64,000 nt of DNA from Corallium rubrum (lineage: Eukaryota; Cnidaria; Anthozoa; Scleralcyonacea; Coralliidae), in contig OZ036005.1 of the NCBI GenBank assembly GCA_964035015.1, forward strand, positions 2,110,178 to 2,174,177, in the 5' to 3' direction. Positions 24,901 through 50,162 of this stretch are shown here, one piece after another. Each line of letters opens with the position of its first letter. Position 1 is the first letter of the stretch. A model generated the notes under the pieces. It was not told where the DNA came from. It did no database searches and saw nothing but the letters and a program-made list of their open reading frames with translations. The position numbers and the translations under genes are program-made.

Positions 24901-26258
24901 CAGCAAAATGCATGGTGTCAGTGTTTTTTTTTTATTTATTGCCTGGTTTTGAATTTATGACTTATTTCATCAGAATGTTGGTTGAAAAACAGCATTTTTA
25001 AGTCAGATCCAACAGGAGTGCCAGTTACCATCAGTCCGACCTTGTTCCTCCCATTTCTGAGGGCCCTTACCCTCAGAACTGCACTTTCCGTCACCCAAAA
25101 ATTTTGCCACACAAAATTGCATATAATCATTAACAGCATTTTTAACTTTGGTCGTCAATAAAATCGGTAAAACCCAACATATCAAAAAACATGGACACTG
25201 TTTTGCTGGAAAAATATTTTGAACAAAATAAAATGCTTTGTTCTTAAGTCACCCCGAGTGAAGCCCTCTGGTTTTAATTAAAAAATCCACAACTATTAAT
25301 GGTTTGTGTTTATCGCAAAACCAAAGACACCATTGTATTATACAAATTCATAGCTTTCTGTAACGATATCTATTTTATTTTTGTGGCATAAATTCTGACA
25401 AATTGAGAGCACTGCAAACCTTAACGAAGACCTTACAGTAATAATAAGCCTTTCTGGCCTCGTTTGTGCATCTGCAATTCCCAAGAATCTTTGCCTCATA
25501 ACAAGGCCAGAAAGACTCCTTTAGATGCACATAAAAGAATATTTAATGTGTTGGCCTTTATGAAAGTGGTCTATAGTTGTATAACGTACTAAAAATAGTG
25601 GGTCAACTATATACTAAGGGTTGGACTGGCCATCATGCCCTTTTGCCTTGGAACAAATTGTTACAACTGTTTTACAATACTCAACCATTGTTCTACGGCA
25701 AAATGGTACTAATTGGCCAGTTCAAGTGTGAAGTTGACAGATACTCAAATAACGTGAATAATAGACAATCTAAACTGCAATAAAATTGCAAAATAACGTG
25801 AATAATATCAATCTAAACTGCAATAAAACTGCAAAATAACGTGAATGTTATCAAATAAATCTAAACTGCAATAAAACTGCAAAATAACGTGAATAATATC
25901 AACATAAACTACAATAAAACGCCGTGTACTTACCAAACCATCCTAATTCTTGTGTTGTTTTTATCAAACTTTCAAACGATGCTTCGCTCAAACTAGGGTC
26001 ACATCTTGCAGCTATTTCAATAATATCACCTTTAAAAAGACTACTATTGGCTGCTTCACAATCATAATATAATCTCAAAGGTTTATGTACACTAGCAGCC
26101 GTACTGTAAGACTTTCCAGGGTCCATAATTTGCTTCGCTATACAAGAAGTATGTTGTATTTCGCGCCACGTGCGAGCATAGGAGCAAGACACTGCACTAC
26201 ACACTTGCTCCCATCTGTCAAACTGCCAGGGCTTGCCAAGGGCACAATTTACGACCAT
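18913..26258 (-). CDS. DEDDh-family 3'-5' exonuclease (DnaQ/PolC-like)
   Basis: Five exons on the minus strand: 26258-25934, 24204-24067, 22178-22045, 19667-19577 and 19022-18913, with phases 1,1,0,1 and a TGA at 18913-18915, giving 265 aa. All exonuclease motifs are present in order: ExoI YYDCEA (Asp66, Glu68) followed by DIIEIAARCDP; an SCGITKDALADQPFFPDV segment equal to the family's ITGIT...L..AP.F..V; ExoII CAHGGLGFDFIML (Asp165); and ExoIII RHRAMGDVNAM with the catalytic His232 and Asp237. It would trim DNA or RNA 3' ends using two metal ions; the substrate is unknown. Similar domains occur in PolC-type proteins and in long PML isoforms. A second possible start is Met45 (MDPGKS). The last codons ACTGTGAGT could also be a splice donor, so a further exon is possible. 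It lies divergent from CCS. Confidence 0.82.
19090..19235. repeat. Hairpin repeat in exonuclease intron 4
   Basis: AAACATTCAGTTGTTCTTC followed by TATATGTGAAGAAGAATTTCA and, after the loop at CACTGCCGAATCACAGCAGT, the reverse complement. The arms are about 60 bp. The same arm sequence recurs at 19490-19535. Confidence 0.75.
19395..19475 (+). ncRNA. tRNA-like sequence, probably a SINE head or tRNA pseudogene
   Basis: A full cloverleaf can be drawn at about 19399-19472: acceptor GTCCCAA with TTGGGGC, D stem GCTC with GAGC, anticodon stem CTGGT with ACCAG, and T arm TTGGG-TTCGATT-CCCGG. The loop ACGTTAA would put GTT (Asn) at the anticodon, but the base before it is C, not the invariant T. It lies in an exonuclease intron between hairpins with GCAGTGAT, so I read it as a repeat. 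Confidence 0.5.
19840..20370. mobile_element. Palindromic MITE of the ATTAAACATTTTGA family (copy 2)
   Basis: Carries the family blocks TAACGTCACATTTGCATGAG, CCCAGAACACCAAACATGTG and CTGAAATATCTCAAGAACG. It sits within the 22044-19668 intron of the exonuclease gene. Outer parts are degenerate and mixed with GCAACAA motifs. Confidence 0.6.
21470..21925. mobile_element. Long inverted-repeat MITE in exonuclease intron 3
   Basis: CACTGAAAATTTCAAGAGAA and AGTTTTCGCACTATCAACTCTC on the left are answered by GAGAGTTAATAGCGCAAAAACT and TTCTCTTGAAATTTTCAGTG at 21795-21847. A short hAT-like or piggyBac-like origin cannot be told apart. The rest of 20371-22044 holds nothing I can name apart from a TTTGATGAGTAAAATTGTCT repeat fragment near 21240. 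Confidence 0.75.
22525..23510 (-). mobile_element. LINE 3' fragment (LINE-2), interrupted by a hAT MITE
   Basis: The minus frame at 22692-22525 reads EGARIRGRPRTTWSQVVERD, the RGRPR..W motif that ends many LINE ORFs. Its upstream part, at 23258-23500, gives degenerate peptides of the preceding region. The two halves are separated by the MITE at 22701-23249. A sister fragment of the same LINE is on the plus strand at 52570-53830. Confidence 0.7.
22693..23257. mobile_element. hAT-type MITE with TAGAGCTGCTCCCA ends
   Basis: Element 22701-23249 (549 bp) with perfect 14-bp inverted termini TAGAGCTGCTCCCA and TGGGAGCAGCTCTA. Flanks are CCTCATAT (22693-22700) and CCTCATAC (23250-23257), a duplication matching at 7 of 8 bases. 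Subterminal ATCGATTAATCG motifs near both ends are typical of a common hAT group. No transposase. Confidence 0.9.
24529..25445. mobile_element. Foldback element with arms of about 240 bp in exonuclease intron 1
   Basis: 24629-24890 (AAGGTCTTCGTTAAGGTTTG ... AACAAAGCATTTCATTTTGTT) reappears inverted at 25208-25433. The unique middle is about 320 bp. The region 24530-24600 has its own inverted motif (TATCTGGCTGAATTATCCAG). No coding sequence is supported in it. Confidence 0.8.
25755..25925 (+). repeat. Tandem repeat of about 45 bp, four copies
   Basis: Units read AACGTGAATAATATCAATC, then TAAACTGCAATAAAACTGC. The array ends directly beside the first donor site of the exonuclease gene at 25933. 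Confidence 0.8.
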
Positions 26259-26524
26259 TATTTCCCACCCTTACTAGTATAAAGGTTACAATTTCTATTT
26301 TCTTACAGTAAAACGTAGTTTGTGCTTAGAATTCTTATTTTTTTGTCTGGGTAAGGATTGATGCATGAATTTCTTTAATTATAAAATGATGGCTTGTCGT
26401 TTTGGCGCATGCATTATAATCTTTGACCATCGGAAAATGTCGACTGGTTACGAGAGGGTAACGAAGTTCAAAACAAGGTTGCCATATTTCTATTATGATT
26501 AGTGAAAAAGTTAGCTATACTGAA
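26259..26524. promoter_or_regulatory. Divergent promoter region between exonuclease and CCS
   Basis: The two start codons face away from each other with 266 bp between them. No TATA box is convincing. The spacer is free of the MITEs that fill both genes. Shared regulation is an inference from geometry only. Confidence 0.5.
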
Positions 26525-42275
<15,751 letters not shown>

Positions 42276-43189
42276 TTCAACTGCACCAACAAGAATGATG
42301 ACTTGTGGTTTAAAAACATTTTTTTCGCCAAGTAAACATTCTTCCTCGCCGAATTATTGGAAGTCATACAATAACACGCGACTTATGCATTGTTTTCACT
42401 CAAGTGATCGGTGGCCCCGTTGGGGGTGGTGAAGCAATACGAAATGTTTGGAGAAGAATAGACTTAACACTTTGAAGCCTGAAGACGAGTCTTAGTATTT
42501 TATTCTGGCTAACGCCAGACGATTTTATTCAGCACAGGGAGAGGTCCAGGCCTCAAAGTGTTAAAACCTATCTCTTTAACTCTTAAGGGCTATTGGAAAC
42601 ATACTTCAAGATAAGCCAAACACAAGAGAGTATTTACGAACACAAATAAACACAGGAATAGATGGACAGCGTCTACCTCACTGGTCACCATGTGTGTCCG
42701 GTCGTTTTATTTGATATCTGTTTTTGAAACTCAATTATTATTTATTGTATGAGAATTGTGTTTGCGTTTTGCTATTGCGCATTCTTTAGACTTTTGTGTG
42801 TTTTTCTAAGGATATCCACAAAAGTTGTGGTAACCTCAGTTTATGACAGAAAACTTGACAGGTTTACACCTTAAACCAGAGTCACACTATACACCATGTC
42901 TTATCCATTTCCTTGGTTACTAGCAAAATAATTAATAATAGTTACGTAAAATAGTTTTAAAAGTATAAATATTAGTATTAAGATTATCAAAATCATTAAT
43001 AAGAATGTTCCATATTCTCACAGATCTGTTGAAATAATCTGGAATGATCTCTGCTCAATGAAGAAATTCAAGGAAAGCTTAAACGTTTTTAATAGTGTAC
43101 AGTCGGAAGTGCATGTGCAGAAAAGAAAATAGTGAAAATCCAGGATAGGACACAAATTATCATATGAATATAGTCAAGCGTCAAGTCAA
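42276..43189. other. Gene-free stretch after CCS
   Basis: Contains the presumed CCS 3' UTR; no poly(A) signal stands out. A small inverted repeat around 42440-42570 carries AACACTTTGA and TCAAAGTGTT motifs next to TTCTGGCTAACGCCAGACGA, a repeat fragment also seen near 945 and 59860. Otherwise I see nothing. Confidence 0.4.
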
Positions 43190-43537
43190 TTATTTACAAC
43201 CACGACTTTTTTTGCATGCTGGACCACAAATCAGTTTTCCATGCTGACAGCACTTACACATTTTATCATGAAGATAACATGCGTTGCTAGCATACACACA
43301 GCAATTGCCTCTATAGTTTCCACAACATCCCCAATCTCCACCATCAAGATACCATCCACCATAGTATGTCCATCCCCCACCCACGCTTCTACACTCAGCT
43401 CGTGGGCCACCAACGCGTCGTTGGGCAGTTTTTTTATATGAATACCACCACCATCTGCGTTCAACATGAGAATCAGTGGAGGAAATAGAGCACTGGGACA
43501 AGAGGCTGACGATGATCAGAATATAAAGGAAATCCAT
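43190..43537 (-). CDS. Small secreted cysteine-rich protein, 115 aa
   Basis: The frame starts with a signal peptide, MDFLYILIIVSLLSQCSISS. A linker with Trp and Arg follows, then a Cys-dense module of about 45 residues: WGCCGNYRGNCCVYAS, ACYLHDKMCKCCQHG, LICGPACKKSRGCK. Twelve Cys in this module suggest a disulphide-stabilised extracellular domain. CYLHD resembles the secreted phospholipase A2 CCxxHDxC box, but spacing differs and a catalytic Asp partner is not evident, so no enzyme activity is claimed. It could be a defence, matrix or toxin-like peptide. It may be one exon of a larger gene, though signal peptide and stop are both present. Confidence 0.7.
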   Translation of the reverse strand: MDFLYILIIVSLLSQCSISSTDSHVERRWWWYSYKKTAQRRVGGPRAECRSVGGGWTYYGGWYLDGGDWGCCGNYRGNCCVYASNACYLHDKMCKCCQHGKLICGPACKKSRGCK

Positions 43538-43617
43538 TATAGCAAGGAAACCAAACTTTAAAGAATAAAAAAAGAGAAATAAATTGTATTGTTAGTTTCA
43601 GAAATTACAGCTTGATG

Positions 43618-44072
43618 TTAGTAATAATTGTCAGTTGTTTGCTGTACAAGCTGTGTTAGTAATACTCAGAAAAACTCTGAGCTCTAAGCGGGACTCGAAC
43701 CCACAACCTTCTGAATGCTAGACAGACGCTCTAACCATTGAGCCACTAGAACTCAGATAGCGGAGCAAGGTTAATTAAGGTACTTATACCTTAAACTGTG
43801 CCCAGTCCTCCAGGAACGAGTCTTAACCGCTCGGTTACAAGTACTTGTTGGTCTACGAGCGGTTAAGACTCATTCCTGGAGGACTGGGCACAGTCTAAGG
43901 TATAAGTACCTTAATTAACCTTGCTCCGCTATCTGAGTTCTAGTGGCTCAATGGTTAGAGCGTCTGGCTAGCATTCAGGTTGTGGGTTCGAGTCCCGCTT
44001 AGAGCTCAGAGTTTTTTCTGAGTATTACTAACTAACACAGCTTGTACAGCAAACAACTGACAATTAAATTGT
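43618..44072. mobile_element. Head-to-head SINE palindrome with arms of about 220 bp
   Basis: Two tRNA-like units (box A AGTGGCTCAATGG, box B GGTTCGAGTCCCG) point toward and away from each other as near-perfect complements, joined by a roughly 25-bp spacer around GGTTACAAGTACTTGTTGGT. The outer arms TTGTCAGTTGTTTGCTGTAC match at both ends. Related single copies lie at 46465-46560, 48010-48130 and 61120-61190 (end only). Confidence 0.85.
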
Positions 44073-44109
44073 ATTGTCTGAAGCTTTGGTGTTTGAAAAA
44101 CGCTTTTAC

Positions 44110-44372
44110 AGTCAAAATGGAAATACCTTCCCACTTTCGCTTCTGTTATAGTTTGTTCGGTGTATTTCTGTAATCGCTAATAAACGTACAAAAAAATTTT
44201 TGTCGAAAAATACGAATAAAAAGTATAATTCAGCTTTCATGAAGTTTAATTATAATTTAACGAATGTTTCTCCCAAATCGATACCAACAACCAAATATAT
44301 AGATCAAGAATAAGCGACTTTTATCGCTAGATTTTTCTGACGTTACAGAAGCGCAGAGGTGGGAAAGTACAC
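44110..44372. mobile_element. TIR MITE, TACCTTCCCACTT family
   Basis: Left CAGTCAAAATGGAAATACC, then CTTCCCACTTTCGCTTCTG; right CAGAAGCGCAGAGGTGGGAAAG. It is the uninterrupted relative of the element at 11736-12572. Confidence 0.75.
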
Positions 44373-44568
44373 TAAAAACCCACATAATAGGTTTTTCCAA
44401 GTTAGCATACAAGGATTCTTATATATTTGATATTCTACTGAGAATTTAAACTATATTTAGGTTCTTAAATAAGTTATTTCTTTAAGAGAAAAACACTTGT
44501 CAGTCAACCCTGGAACTACAGTACATGTATTCTACACTGGTTGATAACTGTTACTGTTGTTGATAAGA

Positions 44569-45072
44569 GTCTAAACTAGAGGTGTCCGAATCCGATCCGA
44601 TCGGATTCGGACTAAACTTTTATCGTTTGGATCGGATCGGATTTTGTTCTTTTTTTCTCGGATCGGATTTTGCAGTTTTTTACCCGCATCAGATTCACTT
44701 TTGTCATTGTTTTTGTCACAAAATTAACAAATTCACTAGTTGTACGCACGTTGCACAACATATGAAGGTTATTATTACATAAGATTATTATTGTATAGTA
44801 GTTTTCTTAAATTTATTTGTTCATTGGTTTTCTTTTTGGAAAGTTCGCGCAACTATTGCAACATATATCCGGTGTTTTAATTTTTTCGGATCGGATCGGA
44901 TCGGATTTGAGCAGCTGTTTTCGGATCGGATCGGATTTGAGCAGCTGTTTTCGGATCGGATCGGATTTGAGCAGCTGTTTTCGGATCGGATCGGATCGAA
45001 CTACGAATTTTTTGGCTTCGGATCGGATCCGGATTGGCAGTTTTGGCAAACCCTCGGATTACTAGTCTAAAC
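44569..45072. mobile_element. hAT-type MITE with an internal GGATCGGATC satellite
   Basis: Element 44577-45064 (488 bp), ends TAGAGGTGTCCGAATCCG and the weaker inverted CGGATTACTA, exact duplications GTCTAAAC at 44569-44576 and 45065-45072. Inside, 44885-44998 holds three 30-bp units of TTTTCGGATCGGATCGGAT followed by TTGAGCAGCTG. GATCGG-rich subterminal blocks occur at both ends. Confidence 0.9.
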
Positions 45073-45339
45073 TGAGTGTAGTCCCAGAAACTATATAAAC
45101 GAGTAATCAGTATAAAGACTGAATTATTTGTGTGCAGTATATGGAATTTTTATATTGAAATAACAAGAGATTCTGCACAGTCTAGTTGTCATATACCATA
45201 AATATAATCAGAGTTTAAATGCAAAAGGTTCTTATATGCGGGCTTTTACTGTATTTCCATTTAATTGCATTCGGATCTTATTTATACTGGATAAAGTAAA
45301 GCAACTTTATTTATTGTTATATGACTAATATGACAGCCG

Positions 45340-45640
45340 AGCCAGCCCGCCTATCTCAGTCTCACAAAGCGAGATTTCGGCTATCGTTACCCGGGCTGTT
45401 TTTTCCCCATATAAATACGGTTGACCGGGCTGGCACTAAAACCTCCGTACACGTGACAAAATTTGTTTTTATCAGCTTTTTTCGACACATTAACAATTTG
45501 CTTGTTCATGTACCGTTCATATTAAAAACAATGATTGAGACTTCGTGTCTTACCAGAACTGATAAATTACGCAATCAGCACATCAAGCAAGCCGGCTGGC
45601 CCACCTCCGTATAAACACCCATCGAAGTACTGACCCTGAA
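45340..45640. mobile_element. Degenerate inverted-repeat fragment
   Basis: GAGCCAGCCCGCCTATCTC and AGCCGGCTGGCCCACCTCC mark the two sides, with ACCGGGCTGGCACTAAAACC in the middle. It looks like an old TIR element with no gene. Bases 45073-45339 show nothing. Confidence 0.4.
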
Positions 45641-45769
45641 AGTGCATTGTTATGGTATGGCGGGCGCAAGCTGATGCTATCATGTTTTCGATTGAGGGCC
45701 AGTGCCGTCCATGCACGTACCGGATTCTTTTGAAAACGCAATATTTATTTTTACAATCGAAATATAGTA

Positions 45770-46320
45770 AGGTTAGATATACTGCCGAAACTGAGAACGA
45801 AGGAGTCTAACGTTTCGAGCGAAGGCCCTTCGTCAGCTGTGGTCAGAAAGAAACGTAAAGAACGAGCTTATATAAGAAGGATAATCATGTTACCAATAAT
45901 AAGCCGATCAGATAAAAATAACAATAACAAATTAATAATGAGATGCGAAAAAATTAGCCAACCAAAGCAAAATGACAACAGCAACTAAATAATGAGATGC
46001 GAAAGACATTTTGCTATTCCTACTGTCGATGAGCAAAAAAGGAGGGGGTGTAAAAAGGATGAGCGAGAGTAAAAATAGATAAATTAATAAAAGTGAAAAC
46101 GCTGTTTATGTCCGCCCTTGCTAAAGAGAAACAGCGTCTTCAGAAGTGTTAAACAAAAGAAAAACGTTCGTTGAATCCGTGAGGATGAATGGTACCAATT
46201 CTGAAAATGAGACGCTTTTCTTGTTGCGCCTGTCATTACCACCAGAAATGGGTGAGATGGCACAAACTTTTATGTCCGAAATACATTTATGGTTGGCAGT
46301 TGGCACTATTAAACGATGAA
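45770..46320 (-). mobile_element. Penelope-like element 3' fragment
   Basis: On the minus strand, the end of a GIY-YIG ORF (KCISDIKVCAISPISGGNDR, matching the family's I.PI.G..D.R block) is followed by a 3' UTR and the terminal motif CTGACGAAGGGCCTTCGCTC at 45837-45818, then CTGAGTTTCGGCAGTATAT. Only the last part of the element is left. Confidence 0.8.
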
Positions 46321-46929
46321 GCGGTTATCGAAAACGCCGTTTTCCTGTTCTCGTGTGGACGCGGATTTTTTAAAAAACGGAGGGAAAAGATGCGTTTGAA
46401 AACGGATACGTGTGGATAAGATCTCGAACCCACAAGTCGGGCTCTCGAACCCTAGAACTCAGATAGAAGCCTGATGCTCTTTACAATATTTATGGTTAAA
46501 TACTTGGAAGGTTGTGGGTCCGAATCCCATCCGGAGCTTGTTTTGAGTTTAACTGCTTACGACAGCTATACAGCAAAAACAAATACAGCAAAAATAATCA
46601 TAATAAAACACTATATTTACGCAGAAAAACAATATAGCATTTATAACTGTACAGCGCATGACAATAGGGCCTTTACACGAGAGCTGTTAGGGACGCAGCT
46701 TACACAGGATACGCCTTTCATAAGAGGCAAAACACTCGTATAAAAGGTACAAACTGGAAGACATACCCTAATCACCACTTGGCGTCTATGCCCTGCCTAA
46801 TAAGCTTACCTCTTGCTTTTATGTTTACTATAGTACAGAACTTCCAGTTCAAATCAAGAGCACGGAAAGGTTTTGTTATTATTCCGCAATGATCAACTTG
46901 GTGCTGTGATCCAATATCTCAATTTGAAC
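46321..46929. other. Gene-free stretch with a SINE piece
   Basis: A SINE-related segment with AAGGTTGTGGGTCCGAATCCC lies at 46465-46560. Near 46335-46420 there are GAAAACGCCGTTTTC and GTGTGGACGCGG motifs resembling TIR-element ends, with partners near 45700. No coding region is supported. Confidence 0.4.
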
Positions 46930-47095
46930 ATTAGCCTGCGTTAGCTGGCGGTTTTATAATGTACAAATTAAATATCGCGTGACGTAAAAGAAATTAAAGA
47001 AGGCGGAAGTTTATTAGCCTGCGTTAGGTGGCGGTTTTATAATGTACAAATTAAATATCGCGTGACGTAAAAGAAATTAAAGAAGGCGGAAGTTT
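46930..47095 (+). repeat. 83-bp tandem duplication
   Basis: The unit starting ATTAGCCTGCGTTAG is repeated once with a period of 83 bp and one visible difference (AGCTGG against AGGTGG). It contains ATATCGCGTGACGTAA. The near identity implies a recent event. Confidence 0.9.
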
Positions 47096-47144
47096 CCAAG
47101 TGGGGGAAGTGGGGAATATTTTACTGTTCTTTGAAAACTTTGTT

Positions 47145-47265
47145 CTTCTTTCAAGAAATACATCCCCTATACGGCAGCTAGGGGATGTGGATACATCCCC
47201 TAGCCAGGGCAGGATACGGTAGCTAGGGGATATGGACACATCCCCTAGCTACCGTATACACGTCA
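47145..47265. repeat. Palindromic CATCCCCTAG cluster
   Basis: CATCCCCTAGCTACCGTAT and complements occur several times on both strands within 110 bp. It is perhaps the stacked ends of small MITEs. The following 47266-48000 has no recognisable gene. Confidence 0.5.
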
Positions 47266-48009
47266 CAATCGCGCGGACTCTGTTTTGTTCTTAAATTCTT
47301 GAAGAAAAACACTTGTTCAGTCTATGTTGGTCACGAGAATACGGCTAAGCTTTTCCAAAGCTTCTGTAGTGACTCAGGTTCCGCGTTGTCTTTACAACGT
47401 AAAAATGCTTTTTCTACGTTGTTCATGACGGCGTAAAGATTACTCTTGGGACCGTCACTCGCAAAAGATCTTTGTATTTGACATAAACTTCTATTGTTCA
47501 AACACGTTGCCGTAGTCGTAGTGTTTTCTTAAAGTCCCTACTCTCGAGGTAGTGACCGTGCTTGGGCACCGTGCCCGGTTTTTCGCGGTTTTTCTGACTA
47601 TAATGCCCGTGCGCGGGCGTTACGTGAACGCCGTCTAAGAGCGGGGAAAGTGGGCTCTGCCAACAAACTTGATATTTCTTTTTGAGCATGCGTGAACGGT
47701 TGCCAAGATACTATTTTGGGTTCAGGCTCTAACGCGTCACTTCGTATTTTCCTGCTTACGCGAGTTCGTAAACTAGAACTTGTTTGACCAGTTTAAAACC
47801 TGACTGACTCGCCCCAAACTTGGGGCGAAGATCGAGTTTGTTGGCAAAGCCCACTTTCCCCCGAAGCTTGCGTAGGTCGGAAAGGGGCTCTGACTAGCGG
47901 GGTAAGAGCGGCTGCGAGGAAGACTAATCTACCAGCGTACCATGGACTGGAATCATGGACTCAAATATGGCTCAAAAATATATAAATGAATATACATCAA
48001 GTTTTTTCG

Positions 48010-48130
48010 TATGTTTTTGCTGTACAAGCTGTCGTAAGTTAAACTCAGAGAAAAACGCTGAGCTCCAGACGGGACTCGAACCCACAACCTTCCGAACGCC
48101 AGCCAGACGCTCTCACCATTGAGCCGGCGC
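48010..48130 (-). mobile_element. tRNA-derived SINE, copy
   Basis: Minus-strand box B GGTTCGAGTCCCG and box A-like GCTCAATGGTGAGAGCG, with the flanking CTGTACAAGCTG of the 43.6-44 kb SINE. Confidence 0.7.
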
Positions 48131-48164
48131 TGGATCTCAAAATGGTTAGAGCGTCCAACTGGCA

Positions 48165-48312
48165 TTGGGAAGAAGGGCCTTCGAAGGGCCTTCGCTCGAA
48201 ACGTTAGACCACTTACGTTCTCTGTTTCGGCAGTATTAACCTACTATACCATATTTCGATTGTTGTTTCAACACTGCCTACGCAGCACACTACTTTTATT
48301 ACACTATTTGGC
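48165..48312 (+). mobile_element. Penelope-like terminal fragment
   Basis: GAAGGGCCTTCGCTCGAAAC, then CTCTGTTTCGGCAGTATTAA and GCCTACGCAGCACACTACTT. The same order occurs inverted at 28621-28730. No coding part. Confidence 0.7.
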
Positions 48313-49600
48313 ATTGGGAAGGTTGTGTATTTATTTATTTATTTATTTATTTTATTAACTTCGCCATATGTAACATACATAGAAATAAACATAGAAATAA
48401 CAGTAGGTTTAACAATGGCAGGGGAACCACAACAGTGTTAGCCAATTACTGTGGGCCCTAAACATACAAAAGATATAGAGAGATAACTATGAACAATAAA
48501 ATCACAGTGCATTATAAGTATTAGATAGTTACATACAACAAGAAATTGGGTCAGTGAGACTCCGAACAGAGTTGCACTTGAGTTGTGGCACCGAGGGAAA
48601 CATCGAGTTTTATACGGACCCCAAGGCTTCAATGTCACCCGAGGGGTTTTTAGCCCGAGGGTGACATTGAAGCCTGAGGGACCGTAAAATTCGGTGTTTC
48701 TCGAGGCAAAAGTCGACAAGCGTTTCGTTATATACCAAAGACGTTTTAAAATAAAAAATACCAAGTTTAAACTTACGACAGCCTGTAGAGCTACGAAAAA
48801 ACTTTACCAACTCAAGCTGAAAACACTAATAATGAATATATATATATATGATAGATACTGCAAGAATACGTAGTTTCCTACGGCACGAAGTATAGTAGGA
48901 AAGTATATTCATTACGTCAAGTAGCAGTATTCCCAGGAGGAGGGCGTGTCAGAAACAAGTGTTTTAAAGAAGTCGTTTTCCAGATGAAGCATCTCGGTCA
49001 GCCAGCAGACAGCTCAAACTTCAACATTGAACTAGTCACAACGTTTTGATTTACTATTTGCTGAGCGGGCAGTGAGCTGGTTATCTTGGTCCCGCCCAGA
49101 TTTGGCCATCTCGGTGGAAGGTTTTTTCTGGCCTCCCTGATACCAGCCATGGCGCCGATCGAGTGGCGCATTGACCAGGACTGAAGCGAATTAACACTAA
49201 TTGTGAACTTTCAGCAATCCTGATAGTCGAAAGAACATTTCTTATTACTCAATTTATAACGATTGTAAATACGCTACGGAATTATCGATAGTTACAATAA
49301 AGAGCTGTCGTCTACTACACTGGACCACAGCGAGGTTTCTCCAACAGTTGTTGACTTGTCGTGCTGTCTATTGCGTCCACTAGCAATGAATAACACTTGA
49401 CGCTTAAAATGATTGTTCTCGTCGTAAAAAAAATAATTCTGGATTCGTCCTTGGCATGAAAGTCAATCGCAGCTTTTTTAACAACCCACGACAAAATGTT
49501 ATGGTGACTTATTAAACACTCTCAACGGCAGCATAAATTTTACAATTTAAAAAAGTCACAGTTAACTGACTATTAAGCCCGGCAATCCGGCACGCACTAG
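48313..49600. other. Gene-free stretch with inverted repeats
   Basis: GAGGGAAACATCGAGTTTTATACGG and CACCCGAGG/CCGAGGGTG pairs near 48590-48700 form a foldback. A possible old LTR-like end near 49270-49340 is discussed under rejected items. No gene is supported. Confidence 0.4.
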
Positions 49601-49605
49601 AGAAA

Positions 49606-49835
49606 ATGTCCGAAACAAGTTACCGAAACACGGTTTCAGAAACAAAAGTTGGAAACTTTTGTTTCAGAAACCGTGTTTCGGTAGTTTCCGAAACACGGTT
49701 TCCGAAACTTTGTTTCAGAAACCAAGTTTTTCTGATTAGAACACTGTTCTATTTTTTTGAAACAAGTTTCGGAAAGTTTTTCGAAAATGTGTTTCGAAAA
49801 CTTGTTTCGGAAATCGGAAACTTGTTTCAGTGTGT
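49606..49835. repeat. GTTTC/GAAAC palindromic repeat cluster
   Basis: Many copies of CGAAACACGGTTTC, AAGTTTCGGAAA and complements. Self-complementary over about 100 bp near 49610-49700 (AAACACGGTTTCAGAAAC). Confidence 0.75.
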
Positions 49836-49921
49836 GTCGGGCTTTATCTTAATCTTAATCTTAAGCAACAGTTCACATCTTTTGGTGAGTTGACATCGCC
49901 TTGAAGACGCGAGAGGCGTAA

Positions 49922-50162
49922 ATAGCGAGGTTCAGATCACACTTCCACTACCGCTACCGCTACCGTAAATATAATTAAGCATGTCAAATATTGTTTTTAC
50001 GTTCAGTAATGGTCGCAGGTCTCAAACCTAGTGCAAAAAGAAAGCGTTTAACGATACCAGGATTAAAACCAATTACGACTACAGAACGAGAAAATGAACA
50101 TTTACATCAGCTTAACCACACTTACGGTAGCAGCAGCGGTAGTGGGATCTGAACCTCGCTAA
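49922..50162. mobile_element. TIR MITE with AGCGAGGTTCAGATC ends
   Basis: The left arm AGCGAGGTTCAGATCACAC and CACTACCGCTACCGC are answered by GCGGTAGTGGGATCTGAACC TCGCT on the right. The element is about 235 bp. Confidence 0.8.

Noticed and set aside
43190-43537. Calling the Cys-rich protein a phospholipase A2
   Set aside because: Cys spacing around HD differs from the CCxxHDxC signature and no calcium loop is seen.
44817-45065. SDRIGSDLSSCFRI repeat frames on both strands
   Set aside because: They come from the GGATCGGATC mini-array inside a hAT MITE.
48850-49400. Possible solo LTR with AATAAAG near 49300 followed by CTGGACCACAGCGAGG
   Set aside because: I could not find matching ends, a second copy or a clear target duplication, so it was not called.
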